Below the pieces are notes generated by a model, which did no database searches, had not been told where the DNA came from, and saw nothing but the letters and a program-made list of their open reading frames with translations. Source: Volvox africanus (lineage: Eukaryota > Chlorophyta > Chlorophyceae > Chlamydomonadales > Volvocaceae). Taken from it: a stretch of DNA of 64,000 nucleotides. Positions within the stretch are counted from its first letter, which is position 1, and every line of letters begins with the position of its first letter. The stretch is taken from contig BSDZ01000014.1 in the NCBI GenBank assembly GCA_030268105.1, forward strand, positions 1,876,001-1,940,000. Reading direction: 5' to 3'. Of the stretch, positions 10,601 through 22,283 are shown piece by piece. Both the position numbers and the translations under genes were made by a program.

Positions 10601-12897
10601 GGGTCGACGTCGGGCGGTGGGGGTGAGAGGAGCGCTGGCGGGGGTGAGGGAGGGGGTAGTCTCGGTGGCGGCGAGGGCCGGGGAGAGGGTTGCGCACGCA
10701 CCGGTGGTGATGACCGTGACGTGGAGGAGGGCGGTGGGGGACTGAGCTGCAGCGTCGGGAAGATGGGAGGGCTTGTGACGGGACGTGGAGGCGGATTTGG
10801 CGGCGGTGGCTGCGGCGGTGGTGGTGATGGCGGCGGCGGCCGTGGCGGCGGTGGGGAGGGCGGCATCGGGCTAGGCGGAGGGGGTGACGGCGGCGGCGGG
10901 CTGGGTGGCGGCGGAGATGGGGGCGGCGGGGAACTTAACAACCGCTCAATAAGTGTGAATTCGTTTGGCGGTTCAGGTCGATTCGGCGGTTCTGGAATCT
11001 GAGGGGGGTCTGCAGGTGGCCAACCAGGGGGCGCAGGTTTGTTCGATTTTTGCTTGGGAGGGCTGGGGGGGCTGGGGGGGCTGGGGGGGCTGGGGGGCCG
11101 GGGTGGGGAAGGGGGCCGGGGTGGGCGGGGTGAAGGTGGAGCAGGTGGGGAGGGCGGCTTAGGGGGACGAGGAGAGGGGGGCGCTGGTGGTCGGTTAGCG
11201 ACAGGAGAAGGGGGCCTTCTCGGAGTTGCAGGGACCCCTGGCAGTGGTGACGGCGGTGGCGGTCTTGGGGGTGGGGGCGAGGGCGGTGGAGGGCTAGGGG
11301 GGATAGGAGATGGCGGCGGTGGGCTAGGGGGTGGAGGGGAGGGAGGTGGAGGGCTGGGGGGAGGCGAGGGAAAGCTGGTGACGAATATGACAGGGAGTGG
11401 AGGGGCTGGCGAGGGAGGTGGTGGACGGGGAGGTGAGTTTCGGAGCAGTGGGGGGGGAGGCGAAGGTGGAGGAGGTGAAGGTGGGGAAGGCCGGGGAAGT
11501 GGGCTCTTCCTGCCCTTCTTCTTTGGAGGCGGACGAGCAGACGATGGCGGCTGGGAGGTGGCGGGAGGGGGGGAGAGAAGGGGAGGTGAGGGGGGTGGCG
11601 GGCTTGGGGGTGGAGGTGAGGGGGGCGACGGGCTTGGGGGTGGAGGTGAGGGGGGTGGCGGGCTTGGGGGTGGAGGTGAGGGGGGCGGCGGGCTTGGGGG
11701 TGGAGGTGAGGGGGGTGGCGGGGTGGGAGGGGGAGGTGAAGGGGGAGTGGGTGGTGGCGGGGAGGGAGGGCGGGGAGGTGGTGGGGAGGGAGGGCGGGGA
11801 GGTGGCGGAGAGGGAGGGAGCGGGGGAGGAGGGGAGGGAGGGAGCGGGGGAGGAGGGGACGGAGGGCGGGGTGGCGGGGGCGAGGGTGGAGGTGGCGGGG
11901 AAGGCGGAGGAGGGCGTGGCGATGGTGGCAGCGGGGGCGGTGGTCTCGGAGGTGGAGGCTGCGGTGGTTTTGGAGGAGATGGAGGGGGAGGGGGCGATGG
12001 TGGAGGTGGGGGTGAAGGAGGCGGTGGGGGTGCTGGGGGTGGAGGAGGATAGGACTTTTTAGGAGGAGGCCGGGGCGACGGGGGTCGCGGTCGCGGAGAC
12101 GGAGGTGAAGGAGGATCTGGAGGCGGTGGCGGTGGTGGCGGTGGCGGCGGAAGCTCTGGCTTTGGCGGTGGTGGCGGCGGGGGCGGTGGTGGCGGAGGTA
12201 AGTCCGGCGGTGGCTTCTTCTTTTTGCGAACAGGATTCCCGGGTGGCTTCGGTGGCTTCGGCGGTGAAGGCGGAGAGGGTGGTGATGGCGGCGGGGGCGG
12301 CGGACCAGGAGGCGGCGGCGGCGGTGGGGGTGGAGGGGGTGGTGTTGGCGGTGGTGGCGGTGGTGGGGGTGGTGGCGGCGGCACGGGTGGCGGTGGCGGC
12401 TGGGGTGGTTCATATGGTGGCCATTCATACGGCGGCGGCCATTCGTACGGCGGCGGCTGCTCGTATGGCGGCGGAAAATAATAATAAGACCAGTCATATG
12501 GCGGCGGCGCTACCGGAGGGGGCGGTGGAGGGTCAGGCAGGAAGGGATTTATGCCGATGCACAGTGTGCAGCCCGCTGGAATTCTCACGCTGCACACGAT
12601 GTCTGGGTTATAGGCAACAAGCTGCTGCATGGTGATACCATTTTGGTTAATGAACAACACGCAGTTGATGGGGGAGGTGGTTTGTGTGAACCGTTGGCAG
12701 GATCCCACCCATGTTGGGCAGGCTCTTGCCGCTTTCGTCGAGGCCTCAAAGGCTGGTGGGCTTTGATTTGATTCATTCGCCATAGAAACCGTCGCGGACA
12801 GGAAGACAGTCAGGAAAACCGCCAAACCGCAAGCATAGTATTTCGTTAGACGGACTTTGGTACAGCTCTCCAGGACTGAAGAAAATCCTCCCGGCAT
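7616..12897 (-). CDS. LysM / proline-rich / CAP-domain secreted protein (copy A)
   Basis: Predicted extracellular protein of 935 residues. Exons on the minus strand: 10568-12897, 9757-9879, 9164-9241, 8659-8698, 7941-8088 and 7616-7704 (TAA at 7616-7618). All introns are GT-AG with phases agreeing. Residues 18-40 form a hydrophobic signal segment. A LysM-type module (about 66-114) has the Cys pattern and the NPDIVC and IPAGCTLCI motifs. Residues 120-770 are [12 protein letters not shown], a form typical of hydroxyproline-rich volvocine wall proteins. Residues 778-935 are a CAP/SCP domain with [34 protein letters not shown] and [12 protein letters not shown]. Of the CAP cavity residues H821, E828 and E847 are present, but the His of GHFTQ is Gln864. 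LysM binds GlcNAc-containing glycans in known families; matrix anchoring is inferred. The contiguous first exon and full-length CAP domain suggest an intact gene. Confidence 0.85.
9937..10229. repeat. Hexanucleotide (GGGAGA)n array inside intron 1 of LysM-CAP copy A
   Basis: Close to 50 almost perfect hexamers. The gene runs on the minus strand, so the transcript carries a polypyrimidine (UCUCCC)n run ending about 55 nt before the acceptor at 9880. The corresponding intron of copy B lacks it. The long GE, RE, SL and PL reading frames across it are artefacts of the repeat. Confidence 0.95.
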
Positions 12898-15800
12898 CTC
12901 TAAAATTTTCCACGGAGTTTACTGGATACCCCGAGGAGTCCACCGCTTTGCTGCCAATCGTAGCTTTGATGTCCGGATGGTTTTTGCCGGAAGTCGGAGG
13001 CGGCGATGTCAGAATTAATACAGATGTATTATGAAATATTTTTAAGCCATAAACATCTAGGCTTCTAATCGGCCAGGATTAGATGACGGCCCACCATTTA
13101 CAGAGCGACATGATTGCCTACTTGTCTTTAGCTACATGGGCTGAGAACATAGAGGCAAATTATAGAGGTAAGATAATAACCTTAAGAGCCACGAAAAATG
13201 GTAAAATCAACGTGGAAGCGTCACACCTTTACATCTACGGAGATAGACCAAAAACAATCAACTGTACAGATATTATAGCTAACTACAAAATACACGTAAG
13301 CCTATGGCATCTTTATGTTTCTAAGATCTTGGATGGGACATTTGCGGAATCCGCACGTAATTTCTGTCCGGCATTATTGTCGAGTTCGTCCCCGTGCCGT
13401 TGTTCTCATCTCATGCATCTCAAGCGTTGATTTGGAGATGTTCAAATAAATTTGTTACAAAATACGTAACCAGATGCTCAGATCACGACCATCACAGCAA
13501 TGCGTACTCAAAATCGCCGAAATCGCAACAAGCGAGGTGAGTCAGGCCTACCTCGCCATCAACACGCTTACTATCCTTCAACGTAATCACACCATTGATC
13601 TCGAATAATTTTGAAGCCTATTGAGCTGACCATTTGGGTTAAAGTGGATTAGTTTATTTTCACGTGGACTGACCAGCACAGGCTGGTGGCATTGGTTTTG
13701 ATAATCACTTCATTTTACTGGTCAATCACTTCATTTTACAGAACTCAACCCACAACTCGCTCGTCGATTAGGAAGGAGAACGGGATTGCAGTGTAACAAG
13801 GCTGGAGAGAGTGCGAGGCTTACTCGAATGCGGGTTAAAGCTGATGCGCGCGAAATCTCGGCAGACGGCGATGCGCCTGCCTACCTGCTTGCTACCTGCC
13901 TGCCTTGTCAAAAACCTGTAACTATGGAGCACTTTTTAAGCTTCATCATAACCTCATCAAATAAACTTGTCAGGAGCATTATCGGCGTCAGCATCAGCGC
14001 TGGTCGGCGCCAACATAATGATCGACAAGATCGACATCCATCATGACGTCATCTAATATTTTACATGGCTAGGACAAAACAAGCCTAAGGGATGGATAGT
14101 TGATTATAGCTTTATGAGCAATAATGCCTCAGTGAGGTAGGGTTGAATGCTAGGTGGGGTATGGCTTCAGGTGCTAAAACCTACGGCTTCATAGAGGGGT
14201 GGAAAATGAAGTAGCTACCTAGGGCAAGTACAACAGTAGGTAACCTACGTACGAACCCTCCCGAGCGCCAGCATTTCTACCTCATCCTATTTCTGGGTGT
14301 TTTTTTAATGGCAAGAACGTAAAGTATTCCACATCCATTATTTCCCCTACCTCCCCTTTCCTCCCTACTCTCCCTAACCCTGTCGCCCCTCTTACCCTAC
14401 CTTGCCGCTTATAACATATATTTCTGCAATCAGAAAATATGTCTTTGACATTATATTTTATAAATATTATATCAATATTCTATGAATATGGAAAGAAGCT
14501 CTAAGGTGTTACAAGCGACGAGAGGAGTTGATTATGGCTAGCATGCATGGTAGTTCGATGCACTACCAGTCAGTGATGTCTCAAATGCAAACGGACCTGC
14601 TCAACAAAGCCACACTACGGCAGACCAACCACCGACCATAAACTACCAACCACCAGCACGATACGACCTTACCACAACAGCTGCAGTGGGACCTTGAGTT
14701 TTGTTTAGGATGCCGGAATATTGTGGAACATCAATTTGGGGTGACATCGGCGTGAAGGATATATGTACCCATACCCATACCGACGACGATTTGCTATGTC
14801 CACGACAATTATGCAGCGTGTACGGAAGAGTGTACGGTAGCAGAGGCAGCTGGAAGCCCCGGTGACACACTGGGAGCTGGTTATGATACAGGCTGCTGAT
14901 CCAAGTTGGGAAGAAAGCGGAAACGACCGTCGGATCGGCGCTAAGGTAAATCCGTGCAGCATCGTTGCACTTTAGGAGCTTACGATTTGCCGTATTACCC
15001 CTTAATCAACCCGGGAAGATTAAGGGACAGCGAAACCCTACAAACATACACACGCACCAAGGTCGGGTATTCAGAAATTTAATGGTGATTAATACCCACC
15101 AAAATAAAGCTAGGAATTACTTCTCCGCTGTCAACCGGCAGCAGGACAAGCATGCCGCCCTCAACATGCCGCCAGGACATGGAAACGTCCTGCGCTTTGA
15201 AACGATAAGAAGGCACCGTACAGCGGTCGTGAGGGGTACGTCGGCGGTGGGGTCTAGGCGTTAAGAACGGAATTCGTTCCGATTTGGCCAAACAATGCCA
15301 GACGGCGATTGCAGCAGGCGACAATTAACCGGATGCATATACTGCCGGACGTACTGCCCATACGTTCGTACGGCTCGTACGAATTACACCGGTGGTATGG
15401 AGCCCAGTGCAGTCCAACGTTCCTCCGTTCAACCCCCTGATCCAGCCGCCGCCACCGTGTATCTGCAGCGTTTAGCCAACTAATTATTCTTCCCGGCAGG
15501 CAGAGAGGGGCCCCCCTTTACCCTTGCAGGTACCTGCAGCCTCCAACTCATGCAGGGCCCACATATCCACCACGCGTACAGCGCCGGCGGTTAGTTGTTA
15601 CACATGGAAAATTTGATGCCGTAACACAGGCTTACGTTGCTACAGAACAATCAAGTTGCACGAAGGATGCAAGCTGTACGACATGACATGACAAGACAGG
15701 ATAGGACGCCAAAAGCTGTTGCTGCCGCAACAAAGCAAATGAATATAACATCTAAACTATATATACTGAACTTCGGCGCGCCTTCTGCAATGTACGTAAC

Positions 15801-17422
15801 TAAACACACACTGCTGTTTAAAATATCAATCTAAAGGCATGTGCATATTGTGTAAGCGAAGCTTTCTCCAGGTGCTGCACACCCTTCACACACACACATA
15901 CACAGAGACAGATACACGTATGTATGCAACATAGCTAAGAGACGTTTCTTCCAGCCATCAAAGATAACCGCACAGAGGACGCATGCATAGACGCCATTCC
16001 TGTTCACGTACGCCAGCCACATCCCCACCTGGTTCCACTAGCAGTGTCAGCAGCATTCCCATCGCCCTCTATAGACCCATGGGTTGATGTCCCTACTTAA
16101 CTTGGACAACGAAAACGTGTAAAACATCTTCTTTCAACGCCATTCTTGTAATTGATATCGAAATATATACGCATGCTCACGCCATTCGCGTTATTTTCCG
16201 GCCTCCTCTCGCCCGCCCGGAGCTCCCTCACACAATCAGCTCCCGTGTAAATTCAGGCGAGGTCACCGCCGTACAGGTGCGGCGCGCGCAAGGGAATCTT
16301 TCCTGCCGAATTGGTGCCTTGATCGAGCCTGGCTGGTTTCATATACCCAACATCATCCCATCTATACTATCGCTCAAACGCAGCACTGCGTGTTCATATT
16401 ATACGAACGTCGTAAGAACATGTAAAAGGCCGAACGGATGTACGTACGAATGCCAACAGCTGTTTGCTGGATTTAATCCTATGAAAGTCAATTTCACCTC
16501 AGCAAAGACATGTCAGCGATCAGATATGGTGGATAGCAGCCGCACTAAAAACAAATACAACTTCCGCCGTCCACGGACAAACACACACACACACACACAC
16601 ATGTATGCATATATAGAGCGCAGGAGCAGCAGAAGCAATGGCGGCTTCACCAAGATGGGGCAGGGTCCAAGCAAGGGAACAGCATCTCACATGAACAGAA
16701 AAACGAAATGACATCTGCAGATGTGAACGTGCATGCGCGGTTGGGTCGTGCCGAGACAGCAGCTGCGTGGTGACCTTTCCCTCCCCTCTCTCCCCTCCTC
16801 CCTGCCTCTCTCCCTTTCCTATGTCGTACAGCTCCCGATAGTCACGCATGACGATGTTTAGGCATTGATGAGGTTGTCACTGGCGTGTGTGTTTTCATAC
16901 CCATGATCCCCCTTCCTCGCCTGCCACGGTTGAATGGCTTGAATGGTAACTGTCGTACTAAGCGTTACAGACCGCCGGTCCATTTCTGATTGGTTATTTG
17001 CTTCAGGGAGGGCTGAAAACGAACTAACAGTGCCGTCGACATGTCAGGTGGCATCAGAAACGCCCCGGGAGAGTGGGAGGCCGTGAGGGAGTGTGTGTGT
17101 GTGTGTGTATGTGTGTGTATGCTCCTGCCCTGATCTGCATGGGATATCGAATGGCATCTCTTAACTCCAAAGGACGGAGATGGTGGTTTTCAGCTTTCTC
17201 TGCCCATGTACGATTCGCGCTGTTAGATTAAGGCGGAGCATAAGGCCCTCCGCTTGCTGGTGTCGGCAGCAGGTCGGTCATTGAGTACAGTACAAGGTAG
17301 AATGGCGGTTGACGTATCCCCGAACGCCCCGAGGGGTGAGAGGCAGGGAGGTAGGGAGGTAGGGTGAGTAAAGGGTTTTAAGCTCCGTTGATGTGAGCTT
17401 GACAGCTGCAGGTAGTTGAAGA
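12898..17422. other. Gene-poor interval between the two LysM-CAP genes
   Basis: I see no supportable gene. The right edge of copy A should hold its promoter and the left edge of copy B its 3' untranslated region. There are short (AC)n and (GT)n runs near 16.58 and 17.09 kb. A 115-codon frame at 13083-13430 has no recognisable domain or splice context. Confidence 0.55.
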
Positions 17423-20400
17423 TTACAGCTCCCCGAACTGTTGCAAGGCCCGAAGCCGCGTGCCCTGAAGCTTTGGCTTGACGTTCTCCTCGAACTGGTC
17501 GCCGTAGTTACCTTTGGGCAGTTGGTAGGCAAGGGGTGCACAGCGAGATAAGCACACTTGACAGACAGATATTTTTTTACAGATCGACGGAGTCAGACAG
17601 ACAGACACGCACAGACATACAAAGTAACAGTCTTCACGTATCGACTAGTCCAGGGTTTTAGTGGATGTAATACACCAGTCCAACAAACGTTAATTCGCGG
17701 CTTTCACGTGGGCGAATCTTTGAAGGATTTTGAGTGATGCCAATATTTGGCGATGCCACAAGTTTTCCGTGTACATCAAAATGAACGACAGTATGAGCAT
17801 TTCGTTGTACTGCATGGTACGTACCTGGTAGCGAGTACATGCAGACGTACAGCTTGCCTTCCCACTGACCGCCCAAGTACGATATCCCATTGGGACAAAC
17901 CCCAATAGCGCAGCCAAGCAGCGAGGTGTGAGCCCACACCAGCTGCGTGAACTGCCCCGTGGAGGAGTTAAACTGTGTGTGTACGACAAAAACAAAAGCA
18001 CATGAAACACGGGTTAAGGGGCGAACTGTTCACCGAAGCTAGGGGTTAAGGGTTAAGGGGTTAAGGGATATGGGGTTAAGGGCGAACTGTTCACCGAAGC
18101 TAGGGGGGCATAATTTCAGTTATTGTTGGGAAGCCAAGCAAGATTGGGTCGCATAAATACTTAGTCTTACCGCGGAAAATCATGTAATGTTTTGGGCCCC
18201 CAAGATTGCTGATCTTATCAAATCTTTCGCAATCCCTGTGACATCATTTCTAGCAGCTCCGATACCGACCCCGACCCTGGCGTGCTCGGTTGCAGTTCGC
18301 CGTGTTCCATTGCTAATTACCGATCATGACGTAATGCTAATTCCAAAGAGTACGGTTAGAATATACCTAACGCTGTTGATGGCATTAATTGTTCCTCGCA
18401 AGCAAGAGAATGTTATTGGAAACATGCAGCACCCGTCTAAGCACGCTGCGTCCCTTGACGAAGACCGCTCGGCCCCGTCCAGATTCATATTTTCTATTTG
18501 TTATGAGGAATAACGTTCAGTGGTCTTAAAAGGCGCGAACTGACTCCTGGCCGCGAAGCTATATAGCCTTGAGAGCAGAGCCTTTCATACATTTTGATTT
18601 CTAGGGCTTCTTCCGGTTTTCAAAAGAGCCACAAACCAATAGAGGACCTTCTCCTCCGGTTTCTCCTGATTACTCTTTTTTCCTTGGAAATTGACCGCCA
18701 CTCAGAAAATCCGAACTCACCCCGGGCTTCTCGAAGTCGTACTTGTAAGATTCCGAGTACCTGCAATTCGAGGGAGGAAGGAAATAATGACGGAAGTGAC
18801 GAAGGAATGAACTTTTAATGTGAATGTACTTGTAATTGTACGACCCCTGACAGAAAAACCGATCGACAATAGTATCAATTCTTCAATACCATCAATTATC
18901 TCATTGTCGTCCCACTTACCATCCGTCAACCACCGCATAAATATCTGGATGACCGAGCGCGAGATTTTCGCCGTACGGCGTCTGACTGTGCTCGAACCTG
19001 CCATACAAGAAACAGAAAGAACAACAAACGCTCCAGGTGACCGATTACAGATGGGCAAACTCCCAGAACGGATTCCCAACTCTTGGAAGGAGGAAAATGC
19101 GCCATCGAATTACAGGTCCGGACGATTCCAAGAAGCAAGATGGTTTTCTTCTGGAGCTCAAACTATACCTGGTTCCGGAGCTTATATTTTCTCGTCTATG
19201 TGGTGATACCCAGGCTCCGAAACCACGTCTATCCACTCTACCGTATCCCGCGTGCTGCCCTCATCCACATTAATTTTTTTTAAATTTGAAAAGTCCTAAA
19301 ACTATGTCCAATTCAAGATCCAATTCCATCTGTCGCAACACAACGGGTCAACGTAAACTCAGAGTCCAATTGAAATTCATAGTATAAGTCCAAGCCCAAG
19401 GTATATAAGCTCAAGTCCCCAACAATCCACGTACCAGCAACCGTTCGCCCAGGACTGAGCCTCGCGGGCCAACCTATCGCTCCAAGCCAGCGGAGGCGCG
19501 TCGTGCCAGCTGCGGTACAGGTTGTGGAGCTCCAAAGCAGCATTCTTGTCCAGGTACCTGCCGTAAAAGCGTCAACCGTCACAAAAACGTCAGTTAATTA
19601 ACGTGAAAACGTAATCGTACAGCAGATGGGAAACGACTTGGTGCGTTGTGCGAGAGATTAGAAATGATGTGTACCGGCGTGCACCAAAGGCCAGAGGGTC
19701 AATGCGGTTTTGCCGCTGCGTCCTTGTATAACTAGGACGAACTAACGTGCTTTGATGAGGTTGATAATGAGGGGGATTGTGTAATGCGCTTTAATGTAGA
19801 TTCTCTGTCGTACAAGTTTGAGTGTGATGTACGACTGGTTTAAACTTGGGATTTTTCCGTACAGGAAAGCTTTATGAGTGCTGTGTTTATTGAAGGGTGC
19901 CGGCAACCCCATATGGAGTATTAACACGTCAAGTTCTGGTATCTTAGTTTTCGATATGTCGTACCATGGGCTGGACGGATCGTTAGGGTCGTTGAGGTCG
20001 TTCGAGCCAGCTTGCGGTGGTTGGCTAGTGCTAACAGAGCTGGCAATATCAGAATCGCCTGGTCCAGGGAGGGCGCCAGAAAGAGGTACCGGCGGTAATG
20101 GCGGGGCGGGCGGTGGTGGGAAAGGGGGCGGTGGCGACGGCGGTGGTGGAGACGGCGGCGGTGGGCTGGGCGGTGGGGGTGATGGTGGCGGCGGGCTGGG
20201 CGGGGGTGGCGACGGCGGCGGTGGTGACGGTGGGGGAGGTGATGGCGGTGGCGGGCTGGGTGGCGGGAGGGCCGGTGCTAACGGCTGTATCGGCAACGTG
20301 TCGGCAGTTTCCGTTCTTGTGGTTTCGGAGGATTCCGTACTTTCATCAAGCGCCAGGTTGTCCGGTGGCGGTGGACTTGGCGGCGGTGGGTTCGGCGGCG

Positions 20401-22283
20401 GCGGGGATGGTGGCTCGGGGCTGGGTGGCGGGGGCGAAGGCGGAGGTGGGCTTGGCGGTGGGGCATCTGGGGAGTCCGGCACACCCGGTGGGTTGGGCGA
20501 CAGCGGCGGCGGCGGGGGTGGGTTAGGCGGTGGTGGGTTAGGCGGCGGCGGCGAGGGAGGCAGGGGCGACGGCGGGGGCGGGCTTGGCGGCAACGGTGAT
20601 GGCGGCGGTGGGCTCGGCGGCGGCGGCGGGGGTGGCGGGCTCGGCATCGGACTCTGCAGTACTGTGTGCGCTAGGGAATCGTCAGTCCCTTCCTCCAAGT
20701 ACCAGGCCCACGGAGGATAATCCCACAGTGGCACCTCGGGCCGAGCCGGCCTATGGGGCGGAAACTGCGGCTGCGGGGGCGGACGCGGGGGCCGCGGCGG
20801 CCGACGCGGCGGCCACGCCAGCGGCAGCGGCGGCCGCTTCAACCTATTCCCGCCCTTCGGCGGTGGCGGCGTCGCGTCCCCGTCCAGATCGGAGAGAACC
20901 ATCTGGGCCGCTTCTTCGTCGCTCCGCGCCGTCTCCCCGGGCACTGACGGCGGCGCCTCATCCGGCGGGTAGTACCAATCGGGCGGCGGTACGTCCAGGA
21001 AAGGTGCCTCTGGGCGGTAGGGGACATGCGGCGGCTTGGGTGGCCGCGGCGGCGGCGACGGCGGCCGCAACTTCTTACGATGTTTGACCAGCTCTGGCGA
21101 TGGCGGGATGCTTCCCTGCGGAATGGACGGCACATCGGGCGAAAACAACAACATGCGGTTATTAGTCATGGTGATGATGCGGACGGTTTCGGAGCCGGGC
21201 TGGAGCTGCTGCTGCGCGTGGCGGGTGGCGGTTTCGGGGCTTCGCTGCAGGGGCTGCACGGAATATGTGGGTGGGCCCGAAAATGGGTACTGGCGGAGCG
21301 TACAGAGCAGGGATCGCCTCAGGACGCGCCAGCGGCAACAACGGACTGCTCAGCGGCAGAGGATACGCGCGCGCCAGCGGGTTCAAGGGTATCGGCTGTG
21401 GGGTGGGGTAAGGCTGAACCGGAGGCACTGCCGGTGGGCTGGGAGATGGTCGAGTTTGCGGTCCTGAGTTTGCGCTTGCTAAATTTGTTGACTCGGCTTG
21501 AGCAGGGAGGGAAGGTGGCTTCTTAGATTTCCAGGGCGGCGGTGGCGGCGGCGGTGGCGGTGGCGTCGGGGCAAAGCCAAGTGGAGGAGATTGTGGCATA
21601 GGTACCAGCGGTAGGGGCGGCGGTGGCGGTGGCGATGGTAACAGAGAAAGCGGAAGTGGTAAGGGAAGTGTCAGCTGCGGCAGGCGCGGGGTTCGTGGCA
21701 GAGGTCCTGATGGCGGAGGCGGAGGTGGTTCCGGAGCCAGTGGCGAAGGAGGTGCCATCGGCTTTTCCTTCCTCGGTGGCGGCGGTTTCTTCATCTCTGG
21801 CAGGGGACTTGGTCATGCTGGGGTAGCTTGCGTGTCCGGAAAGGATGGCGGTGGCGGAGGTGGTGGTGGTGCATCCGTGAGGCTGATGCAGACGCTGCAG
21901 CTCCCGGGAATTCGCTGCTCACAATATATGCCAGGATTAAGCTCTAGGATATCCTCTAGCGTTAAAGCCCAGCTGCGCGCGAAGTTCTCGTAAAACATGG
22001 CGCGTGTGGTTTGCGCGACGCGCTTACAGGCTGGCGACGGTTCTGGGCTCGAAGAAGACGAAGACAGATAGGAACGCACCTGACTGACTCCCGTAGTTGG
22101 CACTACTGTTGCGGACGATGACTGCGAAACCACCGGCGATGGGACCAGATGGAGCGCTAGCAACGTGAGCACCGGAAGGAGGAGGGGCACGAGGTTGCGG
22201 CACCATTTCGGCGCCGCTGCTATCCTGGAATGTTGCGACATATTCCTCATAGTATTATGAGGCTGCTCCATCGCGGCGCGCAA
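17423..22283 (-). CDS. LysM / proline-rich / CAP-domain secreted protein (copy B), with in-frame TGA
   Basis: Paralogue of copy A. CAP exons on the minus strand are 19435-19557, 18920-18997, 18721-18760, 17825-17972 and 17423-17511 (TAA at 17423-17425). They have exactly the same lengths as in copy A. The N-terminal part reads 22283 to 21291 and then 21115 to 19965, joined by an inferred 175-bp intron (donor GTACCC, acceptor CCGCAG). That intron restores both the frame and the phase of the Trp codon at the junction with the CAP exons. The signal peptide is followed by a LysM-like module (NPGIYC, IPGSCSVCI). A TGA (21813-21815, codon 157) lies in frame right after it, and no credible intron removes it. 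The CAP domain is complete: [34 protein letters not shown], with Gln replacing the GHFTQ His as in copy A. The TGA may be a nonsense mutation, a sequencing error or sit in a missed intron. Confidence 0.75.
18013..18107. repeat. Direct repeat with (GGGTTAA)n spacer in intron 4 of copy B
   Basis: The block GGGCGAACTGTTCACCGAAG, followed by CTAGGGG, occurs twice, near 18019-18045 and 18080-18107. Several GGTTAAGG heptamer-like units separate the two. Confidence 0.8.
21813..21815 (-). other. In-frame TGA codon interrupting LysM-CAP copy B
   Basis: Reading from 22283, codon 157 is TGA, between the LysM module and the proline-rich region. The same frame is open on both sides for hundreds of bases. 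The only GT dinucleotides upstream fall within the conserved LysM core, so removal by a canonical intron is unlikely. Confidence 0.8.

Noticed and set aside
10721..12497. Long Gly-rich frames on the plus strand and an Arg/His/Pro-rich frame on the minus strand
   Set aside because: They are opposite-strand and alternate-frame readings of the proline-rich exon of LysM-CAP copy A. The same applies to the Gly-rich frames at 19878-20720 and 53610-54371.
13083..13430. 115-codon plus-strand frame
   Set aside because: No recognisable motif, no splice context, AT-rich codon use unlike the real genes in the window.
21813..21815. Selenocysteine readthrough at the in-frame TGA of LysM-CAP copy B
   Set aside because: The codon lies in a low-complexity proline-rich stretch with no Cys at the homologous place in copy A, so a selenoprotein is very unlikely.
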